Source: Rhizobium sp. Q54
GTDB taxonomy: Bacteria > Pseudomonadota > Alphaproteobacteria > Rhizobiales > Xanthobacteraceae
Assembly: GCA_945861265.1 (NCBI GenBank)
Contig: CAMAUC010000028.1
Location: 1 to 37,599 of the forward strand
Direction of reading: 5' to 3'
DNA: 37,599 nucleotides
This document shows positions 1 to 10,002 of the stretch, in pieces (the first letter of the stretch is position 1; every line of letters starts with the position of its first letter). The position numbers were made by a program, and so were the translations under genes. The notes under the pieces are model-generated. The model was not told the DNA's origin. It did no database searches and saw only the letters and a program-made list of their open reading frames with translations.

Positions 1-2
1 CG

Positions 3-1025
<1,023 letters not shown>

Positions 1026-1034
1026 GATAGGTTC

Positions 1035-1802
1035 ATGGCCGATATCGACAAGCATCAGCCGTCCGACGACCTGAGTGCCGACCTGGAGGCAGTAGCCGCG
1101 GCGTCGCACACCAGCGCGGCCGGGCGCATCCGCAATTATTTTCTCACCGGCCTGGTGGTCGCGGGGCCACTGCTGATCACCGCGTACTTAAGCTGGTCGT
1201 TCATCAACTGGGTGGACGACCTGGTTCGGCCGTTCATACCCGCCGCTTATCGGCCGGAAACCTATCTGCCCTGGCCGATCCCGGGCACCGGTTTGGTCAT
1301 TGCCTTCTTTGCCCTGACGTTGCTTGGCTTCCTGACCGCCAACCTTGTCGGCCGCACCTTGGTCGAACTGGGCGAGGGCGTCTTGAATCGCATGCCGATC
1401 GTGCGGCCGGTCTACAAGACCATGAAGCAGATTTTCGAGACCCTGTTCTCGAAGGACGGCTCGAGCTTCCGCAAAGTCGCATTGGCGGAATTCCCCGCGC
1501 CGGGCATGTGGTCGTTGGTGTTCCTGTCGCAGCCGCCGGGTGGCGAGCTGGTGTCGAAGCTGCCGGAAGGCGAGCACGTCTCATGCTTCCTTCCGTGTAC
1601 GCCGAATCCGACGACGGGCTTTTTCTTTTTCGTCAAGCGCACCGATCTGATCGAACTCGACATCTCGGTCGAAAATGCGATGACGCTGCTGATTTCCGCC
1701 GGCATGGTGCAGCCGGATGGCGATGCGCAGAAAAAGCTCGCCGGCATGGCGGCGAGCGCCAAGGCGCTGCAAGCGGCCAAGTCGCCGGAAAACGCGAAGT
1801 AG
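1035..1802 (+). CDS. DUF502 family inner-membrane protein
   Basis: A 255-residue protein of the DUF502 family, function unknown. Two membrane segments are visible near residues 36-58 (FLTGLVVAGPLLITAYLSW) and 86-108, followed by the family's conserved RMPIVRPVYKTMKQ stretch and a PNPTTGFFFFV motif. The C-terminus is alanine/lysine rich and probably cytoplasmic. ATG is preceded by AGGATAGG. It starts 9 nt after glmS, and this gene order (glmS, DUF502, convergent recG) is common in Rhizobiales from what I know of the group. A physiological link with amino-sugar or envelope synthesis is possible but rests only on position. Confidence 0.9.
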   Translation: MADIDKHQPSDDLSADLEAVAAASHTSAAGRIRNYFLTGLVVAGPLLITAYLSWSFINWVDDLVRPFIPAAYRPETYLPWPIPGTGLVIAFFALTLLGFLTANLVGRTLVELGEGVLNRMPIVRPVYKTMKQIFETLFSKDGSSFRKVALAEFPAPGMWSLVFLSQPPGGELVSKLPEGEHVSCFLPCTPNPTTGFFFFVKRTDLIELDISVENAMTLLISAGMVQPDGDAQKKLAGMAASAKALQAAKSPENAK

Positions 1803-1810
1803 GGCGCCGC

Positions 1811-1886
1811 ACCCTGAAGAGCGCACCGAAGGTGCGCATCTCGAGGGTCGAGGCGATCCCCATCCTTCGAGACGCAGGCTGAGGAC
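1811..1886. repeat. Palindromic intergenic element between DUF502 and recG
   Basis: In the gap between two convergent genes there is a dyad. Outer arms are ACCCT (1811-1815) and AGGGT (1844-1848), inner arms GCGCACC (1821-1827) and GGTGCGC (1831-1837), with a GAA loop. Just downstream, CATCCTTCGAGACGC (1861-1875) followed by GCTGAGGA looks like one arm of a second, decayed copy. This pattern resembles short palindromic repeats that I recall between genes of Bradyrhizobium relatives. It may also act as a bidirectional terminator, although no T-run is present. The family assignment is from memory and has not been searched. Confidence 0.55.
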
Positions 1887-3986
1887 CTACCCCGCTCTTA
1901 TCAGCTTGATCGCCTCGTCCTTGCCGAACAGATAGAGCAGATGGCGCAGCGCTTGCCCGCGTGCGTCCTGCAAATTCGGATCGCGCGATAAAACTAGCGC
2001 GGCGTCGTCGCGCGCCGCGCCGAGATATTTTCCGTGCGTCTCGATGCGGGCGACGTGAAAGCCCGGCAGGCCGCTCTGGCGCGTGCCGAGCAGGTCGCCT
2101 TCGCCGCGCAATTTCAGATCTTCCTCGGCAATGCGGAAGCCATCCTCGGTTTCGCGCAGGATGGCGAGCCGCGCCTTGGCGGTTTCGCCGAGCGGCGCCT
2201 TGTAGAGCAGCAGGCAGGTCGATTTGCCCGCGCCGCGGCCGACGCGGCCGCGCAACTGGTGGAGTTGCGCCAGACCGAAACGTTCGGCGTGCTCGATGAC
2301 GATGATGGTGGCCTCCGGCACGTCGACACCAACTTCGATGACTGTCGTTGCGACCAGAAGCTGGCTCTCGCCAGATGCAAAGCGCGCCATCGCCGCGTCC
2401 TTCTCGGCGCTTTTCATCTTGCCGTGAATGAGGTCGACTTTAGAGCCGAAACGGCGGCGCAAGTCCTGATAGCGCTCTTCGGCGGCAGCGAGATCGATCT
2501 TCTCGGATTCCTCGACCAGCGGGCACACCCAATAAGCGCGCTGCCCTTCGCTAATGGCGCGGCCAACCGCGTCCTCGACTTCGCCGACGCGCGATAATGG
2601 AATGGTGCGGGTATCGATCGCCTGGCGGCCGGCCGGCTTCTCGCGCAATTCGGACACGTCCATGTCGCCGAAAAAGGTCAGCACCAAAGTGCGCGGGATC
2701 GGCGTCGCGGTCAGCACGAGGACATCGACGGCTTCGCCCTTGTTGGTCAGCGCCAGCCGCTGATGCACGCCGAAGCGGTGCTGCTCGTCGACAATGGCAA
2801 GCGCGAGATCATGGAATGCGACGTCATCCTGGAACAGCGCATGCGTGCCGATCAGCAGATCGATGTCGCCAAGCACCAGCCGGTCGAGGATCGTCTCGCG
2901 CTCGCCGCCGCGATCGCGGCCTGTGAGCAGCGCGACGCGAATTCCGGCGGCCTCGGCGAGCGGTGCGATGGTGGCGAGATGCTGGCGCGCCAGAATTTCG
3001 GTCGGCGCCATGATGGCGGCCTGCCGGCCGGCTTCAATGACGGAAGCAGCGGCGATCAACGCCACCACGGTCTTGCCGGAGCCGACATCGCCTTGCAGCA
3101 GGCGCAGCATGCGTTGCGGCAAAGCCAGATCGTTGACGATGTCGTTGACGGCGAGCTGCTGCGAATGGGTCAGCGCATAAGGCAAGGCCTTCATCACCTT
3201 GGCGCGCAAATGGCCTTCGCTCGACGAGCCGCGCCCGGCCTGGCGGCGCATATGCGCGCGCACCAGAGCGAGTGCCAGCTGGCCGGCGAGCAGTTCGTCG
3301 AAGGCGAGCCGGGTCCAGGCCAGACTTTCCGGCGCGACATGACTCGGCTCCAGCGGGCGGTGCAACTGATGCAGCGCTTCGGTGAAAGGCGGAAAGCGCT
3401 CGCGCGACACCCAGGCTTCGTCCTGCCACTCCGGCAAATCGGGCAGCCGCGCCAGCGCGCCGTCCATCGCTTTGCGCACAACGCCGAGACCCAGTCCTTC
3501 GGTCAGCGGATAGACCGGTTCGACCAGCGGCAAATTGGCGAAGCCTTTTTCGTCGACGACACGGTCCGGGTGCACCATTTGCAAATTGCCGTCGTAGAAT
3601 TCGGCGGTGCCGGAAACGTAGCGCTTCTCGCCGACCGGCAGGAGCTTTTCCAGATAGTCCCTGCGGGCGTGGAAGAAGGTCAGCGTCAAGGTGGCAGCCG
3701 TATCGTCGCCGGTGACGACGCGATAGGGCGCGCGCGGCCGGTTCGGCGGCGACGGCCGGTGCTCCAGCACAGTGACATCGACCGTGACGACCTGGCCCGG
3801 CAGCACCTCGTTGAGCTTCGGCCGCGCGCGCCGGTCGATGGTGCCGGACGGCATATGCAGCAACAGGTCGATGACACGCGGCGCCTCGCGGCCGAGCAGC
3901 TTGGCGTAGAGGACTTCCAGTTTCGGGCCGACGCCAGGCAGGCTGGTCAGCGCGGCAAACAAGGGATTGAGGACGAGCGGGCGCAT
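1887..3986 (-). CDS. recG: ATP-dependent DNA helicase RecG
   Basis: RecG remodels stalled replication forks and branched DNA. The 699-residue product has the family's usual length. It carries an N-terminal wedge/OB region, Walker A GDVGSGKT at about residues 299-306, the DEQH box at about 399-402 (DEQHRFGVHQR), and the C-terminal helicase motifs VIEVGVDVPEAT and QLRGRVGRG. I place the start at ATG 3984-3986 (MRPLVLNPLF), because the family begins a few residues before the SLPGVGPKLE motif. An upstream in-frame extension to 4139 would add 51 unconserved residues and run past the start of sdhE on the other strand. It is divergent from sdhE-mfd and convergent with the DUF502 gene. Confidence 0.97.
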   Translation of the reverse strand: MRPLVLNPLFAALTSLPGVGPKLEVLYAKLLGREAPRVIDLLLHMPSGTIDRRARPKLNEVLPGQVVTVDVTVLEHRPSPPNRPRAPYRVVTGDDTAATLTLTFFHARRDYLEKLLPVGEKRYVSGTAEFYDGNLQMVHPDRVVDEKGFANLPLVEPVYPLTEGLGLGVVRKAMDGALARLPDLPEWQDEAWVSRERFPPFTEALHQLHRPLEPSHVAPESLAWTRLAFDELLAGQLALALVRAHMRRQAGRGSSSEGHLRAKVMKALPYALTHSQQLAVNDIVNDLALPQRMLRLLQGDVGSGKTVVALIAAASVIEAGRQAAIMAPTEILARQHLATIAPLAEAAGIRVALLTGRDRGGERETILDRLVLGDIDLLIGTHALFQDDVAFHDLALAIVDEQHRFGVHQRLALTNKGEAVDVLVLTATPIPRTLVLTFFGDMDVSELREKPAGRQAIDTRTIPLSRVGEVEDAVGRAISEGQRAYWVCPLVEESEKIDLAAAEERYQDLRRRFGSKVDLIHGKMKSAEKDAAMARFASGESQLLVATTVIEVGVDVPEATIIVIEHAERFGLAQLHQLRGRVGRGAGKSTCLLLYKAPLGETAKARLAILRETEDGFRIAEEDLKLRGEGDLLGTRQSGLPGFHVARIETHGKYLGAARDDAALVLSRDPNLQDARGQALRHLLYLFGKDEAIKLIRAG

Positions 3987-4117
3987 GGGCGCATGCTGGC
4001 GTTTGCGCCTGTCCCGCGCAATGCGGCTGTGCACAGGCGGGCGCTGACATCCCCATCTAACCGCACTATATAACCCGCTCCCGGCCCCGTCCGGGTTTTT
4101 GGCGTTGGAGAATTTTT

Positions 4118-4408
4118 TTGAGCGGCACCAACCAATCAAGCAATGGACTGGACGAGCGGCGCAAAAGGCTCAAGTTCCGGCTCTGGCACCGCGGCATCCG
4201 CGAGATGGATCTGGTGCTGGGCGGCTTTGCCGACGCCGAACTCTCCGGACTGAACGACGCGGACCTCTCGGAAGTCGAAGGCTGGCTGGAGGTGCCGGAC
4301 CAGCAGATGTTTGCCTGGGTGAACGGCGCCGAAACGCCGCCGGCTGAGGTCGATACGCCGCTGTTCCAAAAATTGCGAACCTTCCATGTCAAAGACTTGA
4401 AGACCTGA
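4118..4408 (+). CDS. sdhE: FAD assembly factor SdhE (DUF339)
   Basis: A 96-residue protein that in this family promotes covalent FAD attachment to the flavoprotein subunit of succinate dehydrogenase. It has the signature RGxxE as RGIRE (HRGIREMD) and the acidic, tryptophan-containing second half (VEGWLEVPDQQMFAWV) typical of the family. The start is TTG at 4118-4120: GGAG at 4107-4110 sits 7 nt before it, and the protein then begins MSGTNQSSNG as expected. The stop TGA shares its last A with the ATG of mfd (TGATG), so translation of the two is probably coupled. This adjacency is chromosomal order rather than a known functional link. Confidence 0.93.
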   Translation: MSGTNQSSNGLDERRKRLKFRLWHRGIREMDLVLGGFADAELSGLNDADLSEVEGWLEVPDQQMFAWVNGAETPPAEVDTPLFQKLRTFHVKDLKT

Positions 4409-7400
4409 TGGCGAAATCCCCGGCTGAAAACTTACGTCCCGGCAAGGCGCTGACCTTGTCGCAGGTGGCCGATGGCGCCGAAGGCATGGTACTGGCCGAC
4501 CTCGCGCGCGCCGTCGCCGCGCGGACCAATGCGCCGGCGATTTCGCTGTGCGTCATCTGCCGCGACGGGCAGCGCATGGCGGCTTTGTCACGCGCGCTGT
4601 CGTTCTTCGGCCCCGACATTCAGACGCTGGAATTCCCGGCCTGGGACTGTTTGCCCTATGACCGGGTGTCGCCGAACGCCAGCGTGGTGGCGCAGCGCAT
4701 GACGACGTTGTCGCGGCTGGCGCGGGTCAAGGGCCGGGACAAGCCTTCCGTCCTGTTGACGACGGTCAACGCCATGTCGCAGCGCGTGCCGGCGCGCGAC
4801 TTTACCGCGACGCATGCGCTGTCGGTCGCGCCCGGCAATGTGCTCGGCATGGCCGGCGTAGTGAACTGGCTGGAGCTCAACGGCTTCATGCGCGCCTCGA
4901 CGGTGCGCGAGCCCGGCGACTACGCGGTGCGCGGCGGCATCCTCGATCTGTTTCCGCCGGGCCTCGACATGCCGGTGCGGTTCGATTTCTTCGGCGACTC
5001 GCTGGAGACGATCAAGACCTTCGATCCGCAGACCCAGCGCAGCGAGACGCCGCTCGGCCAGCTCGATCTTGTACCGGTCGCTGAATTCCAGCTCATCACC
5101 GAAACAATCCGCCGCTTCCGCACCAGTTACGTCGCGCAGTTCGGCGCCGCGTCGCCCGACGATCTTTTGTACGAAGCGGTGAGCGAGGGCAGGCGGCATC
5201 CCGGCATGGAGCACTGGCTGCCTCTGTTCCACGATAAGCTCGATACTTTGTTCGATTATCTGCCGGGCACGCCGCTAGCGCTGGAGTCGCTCGCCGACGA
5301 CGCGGCGCATGAGCGCTTCACGCAGATCAAGGATTACCACGACGCGCGCCAGGAGGCGCTGAAGGATGGCGTCACGCCGGCTTACAAGCCTTTACCACCG
5401 GACAGCCTCTATTTGTCGCAAAAGGAATGGACCGAGCGTCTCGACAAGGCCGCGCTGGCGCGGCTGACGCCGTTCGAGGCGCCGCCGGGCAACGACGTCA
5501 TCGATATCGGCGCACGCGCCGGGCATAATTTCGTCACTGAACGCGCCGTTGAGGGCGCCAATGTTTTCGAGGCCCTGAGCAAGCACGTGATGGCGTTGCA
5601 GGCGCAGGGCAAGCGCGTCGCCATCGCGCTGTGGAGTGAAGGCGCGCGCGAGCGCATGGCGCATGTTCTGGCCGATCATAAATTGCAGAACCTGAACAAT
5701 TCCGGGTCATGGCCGCAGGCTTTAGCCGTGCCTAAACATGCGGTGGCACTGGTCGTGCTTGGCATCGAATCCGGTTTCGAGACCGACGACGCGGCCATCA
5801 TCAGCGAGCAGGATATTCTCGGCGACCGGCTGGTGCGCCCGCGCCGCGCGCAACGCCGCGCCGACAATTTCATCCAGGAGGCGACCAGTCTCGCCGCCGG
5901 CGATCTGGTCGTTCACGTGGATCACGGCATCGGCCGCTTCGTCGGTCTGCAGGCGATCACCGCGGCCGGCGCGCCGCATGACTGCCTTGAAATTCATTAC
6001 GCCGACGCCGCCAAACTGTTCCTGCCGGTCGAAAACGTCGATTTGCTGTCGCGCTATGGCAACGAGGGCGCGAGCGTCGAACTCGACCGCCTCGGCAGCG
6101 GCAACTGGCAGGCGCGCAAGGCGCGCATGAAGAGCCGCATCCGCGAGATCGCGGGTGAGTTGATTAAGATCGCCGCCGAGCGGCAATTGCGCGAAGCGCC
6201 AAAGTTGACCGTCGGTCCCGGCGCCTATGACGAGTTCTGCGCCGGCTTTCCCTATGAAGAAACCGAAGACCAGCTCACAGCGATCGACGCGACGCTCAAG
6301 GACCTGGCGTCGGGCCGGCCGATGGATCGGCTGGTGTGCGGCGATGTCGGCTTCGGCAAGACCGAGATCGCGCTGCGCGCCACTTTCGATGCCGCCATGA
6401 ACGGCAAGCAGGTGGCCGTGGTGGTGCCGACGACGCTTTTGGCGCGCCAGCACACCAAGAATTTCACCGAACGCTTCAAGGGCTTTCCGGTCAATGTCGG
6501 GCAATTATCGCGGCTGGTGCCGAATGCGCAACAAACCGCGACCAGAAATGGGCTGGCCGACGGCAGCGTCGATATCGTCATCGGCACCCATGCGTTGCTT
6601 GGCAAGGCGATCAAGTTCAAGGATCTCGGCCTTGTCGTCGTCGACGAGGAACAGCACTTCGGCGTCTCGCACAAGGAACGGCTGAAGACCTTGCGCGCCG
6701 AGGTGCATGTGCTGACGCTCACCGCGACGCCGATCCCGCGCACTTTGCAATTGGCGCTGACCGGCGTGCGCGACCTGTCTATCATCGCTTCGCCGCCGGT
6801 CGATCGCCTCGCAGTGCGAACTTTCATTTCGCCGTTCGATCCCTTAGTGGTGCGCGAGGCGCTGCTGCGCGAGAAGTATCGCGGCGGCCAGGCGTTCTAT
6901 GTCTGCCCGCGTATCGAGGACCTCGCCGGCGCCAAGGATTTCCTGGACAAGAACGTGCCAGAAGTCCGCGTCGTCGTCGCGCATGGCCAGATGCCGCCGA
7001 CCGTGCTCGACGATATCATGACGGCCTTTTACGACGGCAAATACGATGTGCTGCTGTCGACGACCATTGTCGAGTCGGGCCTCGATATTCCAAGCGCCAA
7101 TACATTGATCGTGCACCGCGCCGACATGTTCGGCCTGGCGCAGCTTTACCAATTGCGCGGCCGCGTCGGCCGCTCGAAACTGCGCGCCTATGCGCTGCTG
7201 ACGCTGCCGGCGAACAAGCCGATAACGCCACAGGCCGAGCGCCGGCTGAAGGTGCTGCAATCGCTCGACACATTGGGCGACGGTTTCCAGTTGGCGTCGC
7301 ACGATCTCGACATTCGCGGCGCCGGGAACTTGCTCGGTGAGGAGCAGTCCGGCCACATCAAGGAAGTCGGATTCGAGCTGTACCAGCAGATGCTGGAAGA

Positions 7401-7920
7401 GGCGGTGCTGAGCGCCAAGGCGGGATTGAGCGAGCCGGTCGCCGATCGCTGGTCGCCGCAGATCACCATCGGCACGCCGATCCTCATTCCGGAAGATTAC
7501 GTTGCCGACCTGTCGGTGCGGCTGGCGCTGTATCGGCGGCTTGCCGACATGGAAATCGAGCGCGACATCGAAAGTTTCGCCGCCGAAATGGTCGACCGCT
7601 TCGGGCCGCTGCCGAAAGAGGTCGAACATCTGTTGCAGATCGTGGCGCTGAAAGGCCTGTGCCGGCGTGCCAATGTCGAGAAGCTGGAAGCAGGACCGAA
7701 GGGCGTCGTGCTGTCGTTCCGCGACAACAATTTCGCCAACCCCGATGGCTTGTTCGCTTTCATCCGCGAGCATGGCGCCGATGCGCGCGTGCGCAACGAG
7801 AAGTCCGGGCAGAAGCTCGTCTTCCTCGACGATTGGGAAAAACCGGACGAACGCCTCAAGGGCGCAACGGCCATCGTGCGACGGCTGGCGGCAATCGCCG
7901 CGCAGACGAAGGCGGCTTAG
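4408..7920 (+). CDS. mfd: Transcription-repair coupling factor Mfd
   Basis: Mfd removes RNA polymerase stalled at DNA lesions and recruits UvrA for nucleotide excision repair. The 1170-residue protein is full length. It has an N-terminal UvrB-homology region (about residues 50-300, with RGGILDLFPPG), an RNA polymerase-interaction/CarD-like region around 490-560 (AGDLVVHVDHGIGRFVGL), Walker A GDVGFGKTE near 645-653, the DEEQ box near 746 (VDEEQHFGV), helicase motifs ESGLDIPSANT and QLRGRVGRS, and a C-terminal TRCF domain. Its ATG overlaps the sdhE stop by one base, which suggests translational coupling. It is related to RecG, which lies just upstream on the other strand. Confidence 0.98.
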   Translation: MAKSPAENLRPGKALTLSQVADGAEGMVLADLARAVAARTNAPAISLCVICRDGQRMAALSRALSFFGPDIQTLEFPAWDCLPYDRVSPNASVVAQRMTTLSRLARVKGRDKPSVLLTTVNAMSQRVPARDFTATHALSVAPGNVLGMAGVVNWLELNGFMRASTVREPGDYAVRGGILDLFPPGLDMPVRFDFFGDSLETIKTFDPQTQRSETPLGQLDLVPVAEFQLITETIRRFRTSYVAQFGAASPDDLLYEAVSEGRRHPGMEHWLPLFHDKLDTLFDYLPGTPLALESLADDAAHERFTQIKDYHDARQEALKDGVTPAYKPLPPDSLYLSQKEWTERLDKAALARLTPFEAPPGNDVIDIGARAGHNFVTERAVEGANVFEALSKHVMALQAQGKRVAIALWSEGARERMAHVLADHKLQNLNNSGSWPQALAVPKHAVALVVLGIESGFETDDAAIISEQDILGDRLVRPRRAQRRADNFIQEATSLAAGDLVVHVDHGIGRFVGLQAITAAGAPHDCLEIHYADAAKLFLPVENVDLLSRYGNEGASVELDRLGSGNWQARKARMKSRIREIAGELIKIAAERQLREAPKLTVGPGAYDEFCAGFPYEETEDQLTAIDATLKDLASGRPMDRLVCGDVGFGKTEIALRATFDAAMNGKQVAVVVPTTLLARQHTKNFTERFKGFPVNVGQLSRLVPNAQQTATRNGLADGSVDIVIGTHALLGKAIKFKDLGLVVVDEEQHFGVSHKERLKTLRAEVHVLTLTATPIPRTLQLALTGVRDLSIIASPPVDRLAVRTFISPFDPLVVREALLREKYRGGQAFYVCPRIEDLAGAKDFLDKNVPEVRVVVAHGQMPPTVLDDIMTAFYDGKYDVLLSTTIVESGLDIPSANTLIVHRADMFGLAQLYQLRGRVGRSKLRAYALLTLPANKPITPQAERRLKVLQSLDTLGDGFQLASHDLDIRGAGNLLGEEQSGHIKEVGFELYQQMLEEAVLSAKAGLSEPVADRWSPQITIGTPILIPEDYVADLSVRLALYRRLADMEIERDIESFAAEMVDRFGPLPKEVEHLLQIVALKGLCRRANVEKLEAGPKGVVLSFRDNNFANPDGLFAFIREHGADARVRNEKSGQKLVFLDDWEKPDERLKGATAIVRRLAAIAAQTKAA

Positions 7921-7926
7921 TCTTTA

Positions 7927-8589
7927 TTACTCCGCAGCGTCCGCTTCGCCTGAGGCGATGCGCTCGATGGCCTGCGCCAGATATTCCGGCGACTGCGCGC
8001 CGGACACCGCGAACTTGCCGGCGAAGATGAAGCACGGCACGCCCTCAATGCCGGCCTGCTTGGCCTCTTGCGCTTCCTGTTCGATTGTCTCGACATCCTG
8101 ATCGCTGCCGAGCGCCGCGGTGATGTCGTCGCGGTCTAGGCCGACATCGACGGCGGCTTCAATAAGGACAGCGCGATTGGTCAGATCGCCGCCCTCGGTA
8201 AAATAGATATCCATCAGACGCTGCTTCATCTCCGGCGCTTTGCCGATGCCGCCCGCCCAGCGAATGAGCCGATGACAGTCGAGCGTGTTCGGCTGGCTCT
8301 TAATCTTGTCGGAGGCGTAGATGAGGCCTTCTTCGGCGGCCGCGGCGGTGACGCGCTTGGCGATATCCTTGTAGCGCTCCGGCGAGCCGAATTTGGTGGT
8401 GAGATATTGCTCGCGGGAAATTCCCTCGCGCGGGATCCAGTCATTGAGGAAATAGGGGCGGTAATGCACCTCAACCGCAATGCCGGGCTTGAGCGCCAGG
8501 GCTGCTTCCAGCCGGTGCTTGCCGATGAAACACCAGGGGCAGACCACGTCGGAAACGACGTCGATGCGGACGGGCTGGTTCTGGGACAT
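7927..8589 (-). CDS. DsbA family oxidoreductase, FrnE type
   Basis: A 220-residue thioredoxin-fold protein. It has the redox motif CPWC at residues 17-20 (SDVVCPWCFIGK), a helical insertion typical of FrnE/2-hydroxychromene-2-carboxylate-isomerase-like DsbA proteins, and the cis-proline loop GVPCFIF near residue 190. No signal peptide is visible, so it probably works in the cytoplasm, unlike classical periplasmic DsbA. The start ATG at 8587-8589 has AGGAG 8 nt upstream. Its partner is unknown. It is convergent with mfd, with 6 nt between the stops, and lies downstream of the GGDEF-like gene on the same strand, 38 nt away. Confidence 0.88.
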   Translation of the reverse strand: MSQNQPVRIDVVSDVVCPWCFIGKHRLEAALALKPGIAVEVHYRPYFLNDWIPREGISREQYLTTKFGSPERYKDIAKRVTAAAAEEGLIYASDKIKSQPNTLDCHRLIRWAGGIGKAPEMKQRLMDIYFTEGGDLTNRAVLIEAAVDVGLDRDDITAALGSDQDVETIEQEAQEAKQAGIEGVPCFIFAGKFAVSGAQSPEYLAQAIERIASGEADAAE

Positions 8590-8627
8590 GGGGTTCGCTC
8601 CTGTTCGGAGCTAACCTAATATCCCGG

Positions 8628-9893
8628 TCACTCCGCCGCAACCATGCGGCTGCCCATGACGCGCTGCATCAGGCTGTCGAGCGTGTCGCCGTTTTTCTGC
8701 GAGGCCAATGTGACATTGGCGGTGATCGGCGTCGCGTCGCCGTTCGGCGAGGTCATCGCCGTCTTGATGGCGGCGGCGATGCGGCGGGCAACGACATGGG
8801 CGGCACGCAAATCGGTCTGGGTGAAGGCGATCAGGATCGCGCCGTCGTCATCGCGGCAGGCGAAATCGATATTGCGGATCAGCCGCGTCACAGCGCGCGC
8901 GCCGTCGAGGCGGGTGCGGGCGTCGAGCGCGCCGTCGAACGAATAGCGTGCGATCGACAGAGCCTGACTGCGGTCGGCGGCTTCCGCGACCGAGCGGGAC
9001 AATTCGTGCCAGAATGAATCGCGCGTCAGCAAGCCGGTGTCCGGATCGAAGACGCCGTCGGCCTCGAGCGATTTGAGCATGCGCTTGAGGCGCGATTCAA
9101 AGGCGCGCAGGCGGATCAGCGGGATCATGCGCGACACCAGCCGCGACGGCTCGGCGCCGACGTGATCGATATTGGGCAGCAGATCGGAAAAATCGGCCGG
9201 CGCCTCGCCGATCACGGCGATCGGAATTTCGTGAAACCGGCTGTCCTGCGCCAGCACGGTCAGGAAGGCCTCGACCATGCGCGGCGAGAAACCGTCGCCG
9301 ATGACGATGCCGTCTATGTCGCGTTCGTTGAGATGTCTGGCGGCGGCTTCAACGCTGAGCGCGCCGACCATCTTGGCCTGCTCGCCCATGGCGACGCTCA
9401 GCGCGGGATAAAGGGGGCCGCGCCCGGCGACCAACACCGTTGCGTCGTCGAGCGCGTCCCCAATCGGCAGCAAGGGCATCTCGCCACCATGTGAAGTGAA
9501 TATTTCGATGCGCCGCAGCACCGTCGTATGCAGCGCGCGCACGCGCATCGCCGATTGCAAACGCTTGATCACATGCGCGAATGGCATGCTGGCGTCCGTG
9601 GTCAATGCGAGAGGGATCGCGGCATCGTGCTCGTCATCGGCGAAAGCGATGGTCGGAACGATCGGTCCGGCCGCGGTCGCGATCTGCAGGCACAGCATGC
9701 GCGAGGCGGATTCGCTGACCGGCGGGCCCGGTTCGGCGATGATCACGGCGGACGGCTTGACCGAGACGAAGGCGGTCGGCGCGTCGGCCCATTTGGTTTC
9801 GACGATGGGGAAAGCCCCGGCCTCGCCAAGCGCTTCAACGAGAGCGGTCGCCGGACTTTCGGCAACCACGATCAATGGACCTTGAAGCGACAT
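8628..9893 (-). CDS. Receiver-like / degenerate GGDEF domain protein
   Basis: A 421-residue protein probably related to response-regulator-like diguanylate cyclases. Residues about 150-265 look like a receiver fold (VLVAGRGPLY..., GIVIGDGFSPRM..., IPIAVIGE). From about 280 the text DPDTGLLTRDSFWHEL is the usual entry to a GGDEF domain (normally D.LTGL.NR). The GGDEF signature itself is replaced by CRDDDGAIL at 346-354, so it should not make cyclic di-GMP. It might bind a partner or nucleotide, or be purely structural. I chose ATG 9891-9893; a GTG three codons upstream (9900-9902) is also possible, and neither has a clear ribosome-binding site. It lies about 110 nt downstream of the adenylate-forming enzyme gene. 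Confidence 0.7.
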   Translation of the reverse strand: MSLQGPLIVVAESPATALVEALGEAGAFPIVETKWADAPTAFVSVKPSAVIIAEPGPPVSESASRMLCLQIATAAGPIVPTIAFADDEHDAAIPLALTTDASMPFAHVIKRLQSAMRVRALHTTVLRRIEIFTSHGGEMPLLPIGDALDDATVLVAGRGPLYPALSVAMGEQAKMVGALSVEAAARHLNERDIDGIVIGDGFSPRMVEAFLTVLAQDSRFHEIPIAVIGEAPADFSDLLPNIDHVGAEPSRLVSRMIPLIRLRAFESRLKRMLKSLEADGVFDPDTGLLTRDSFWHELSRSVAEAADRSQALSIARYSFDGALDARTRLDGARAVTRLIRNIDFACRDDDGAILIAFTQTDLRAAHVVARRIAAAIKTAMTSPNGDATPITANVTLASQKNGDTLDSLMQRVMGSRMVAAE

Positions 9894-10002
9894 GGGGCGC
9901 ACGCAGGGTTACAAAAATACAGTCTGAAGCCTAACGCCGGCGCGTTAATACCTCGTCAACGACAATTGGAAATGCGCGCCGATTGACGATAATCGGATTG
10001 GC

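Noticed and set aside
2763-4073. Long open frame (436 codons) antisense to recG
   Set aside because: It is a GC-skew shadow of recG: low-complexity Arg/Gln/Gly composition, no recognisable domain, and no ribosome-binding site.
3987-4139. N-terminal extension of recG by 51 residues
   Set aside because: The added residues are not RecG-like, and the extension overlaps the start of sdhE on the opposite strand. RecG proteins begin just before the SLPGVGPKLE block.
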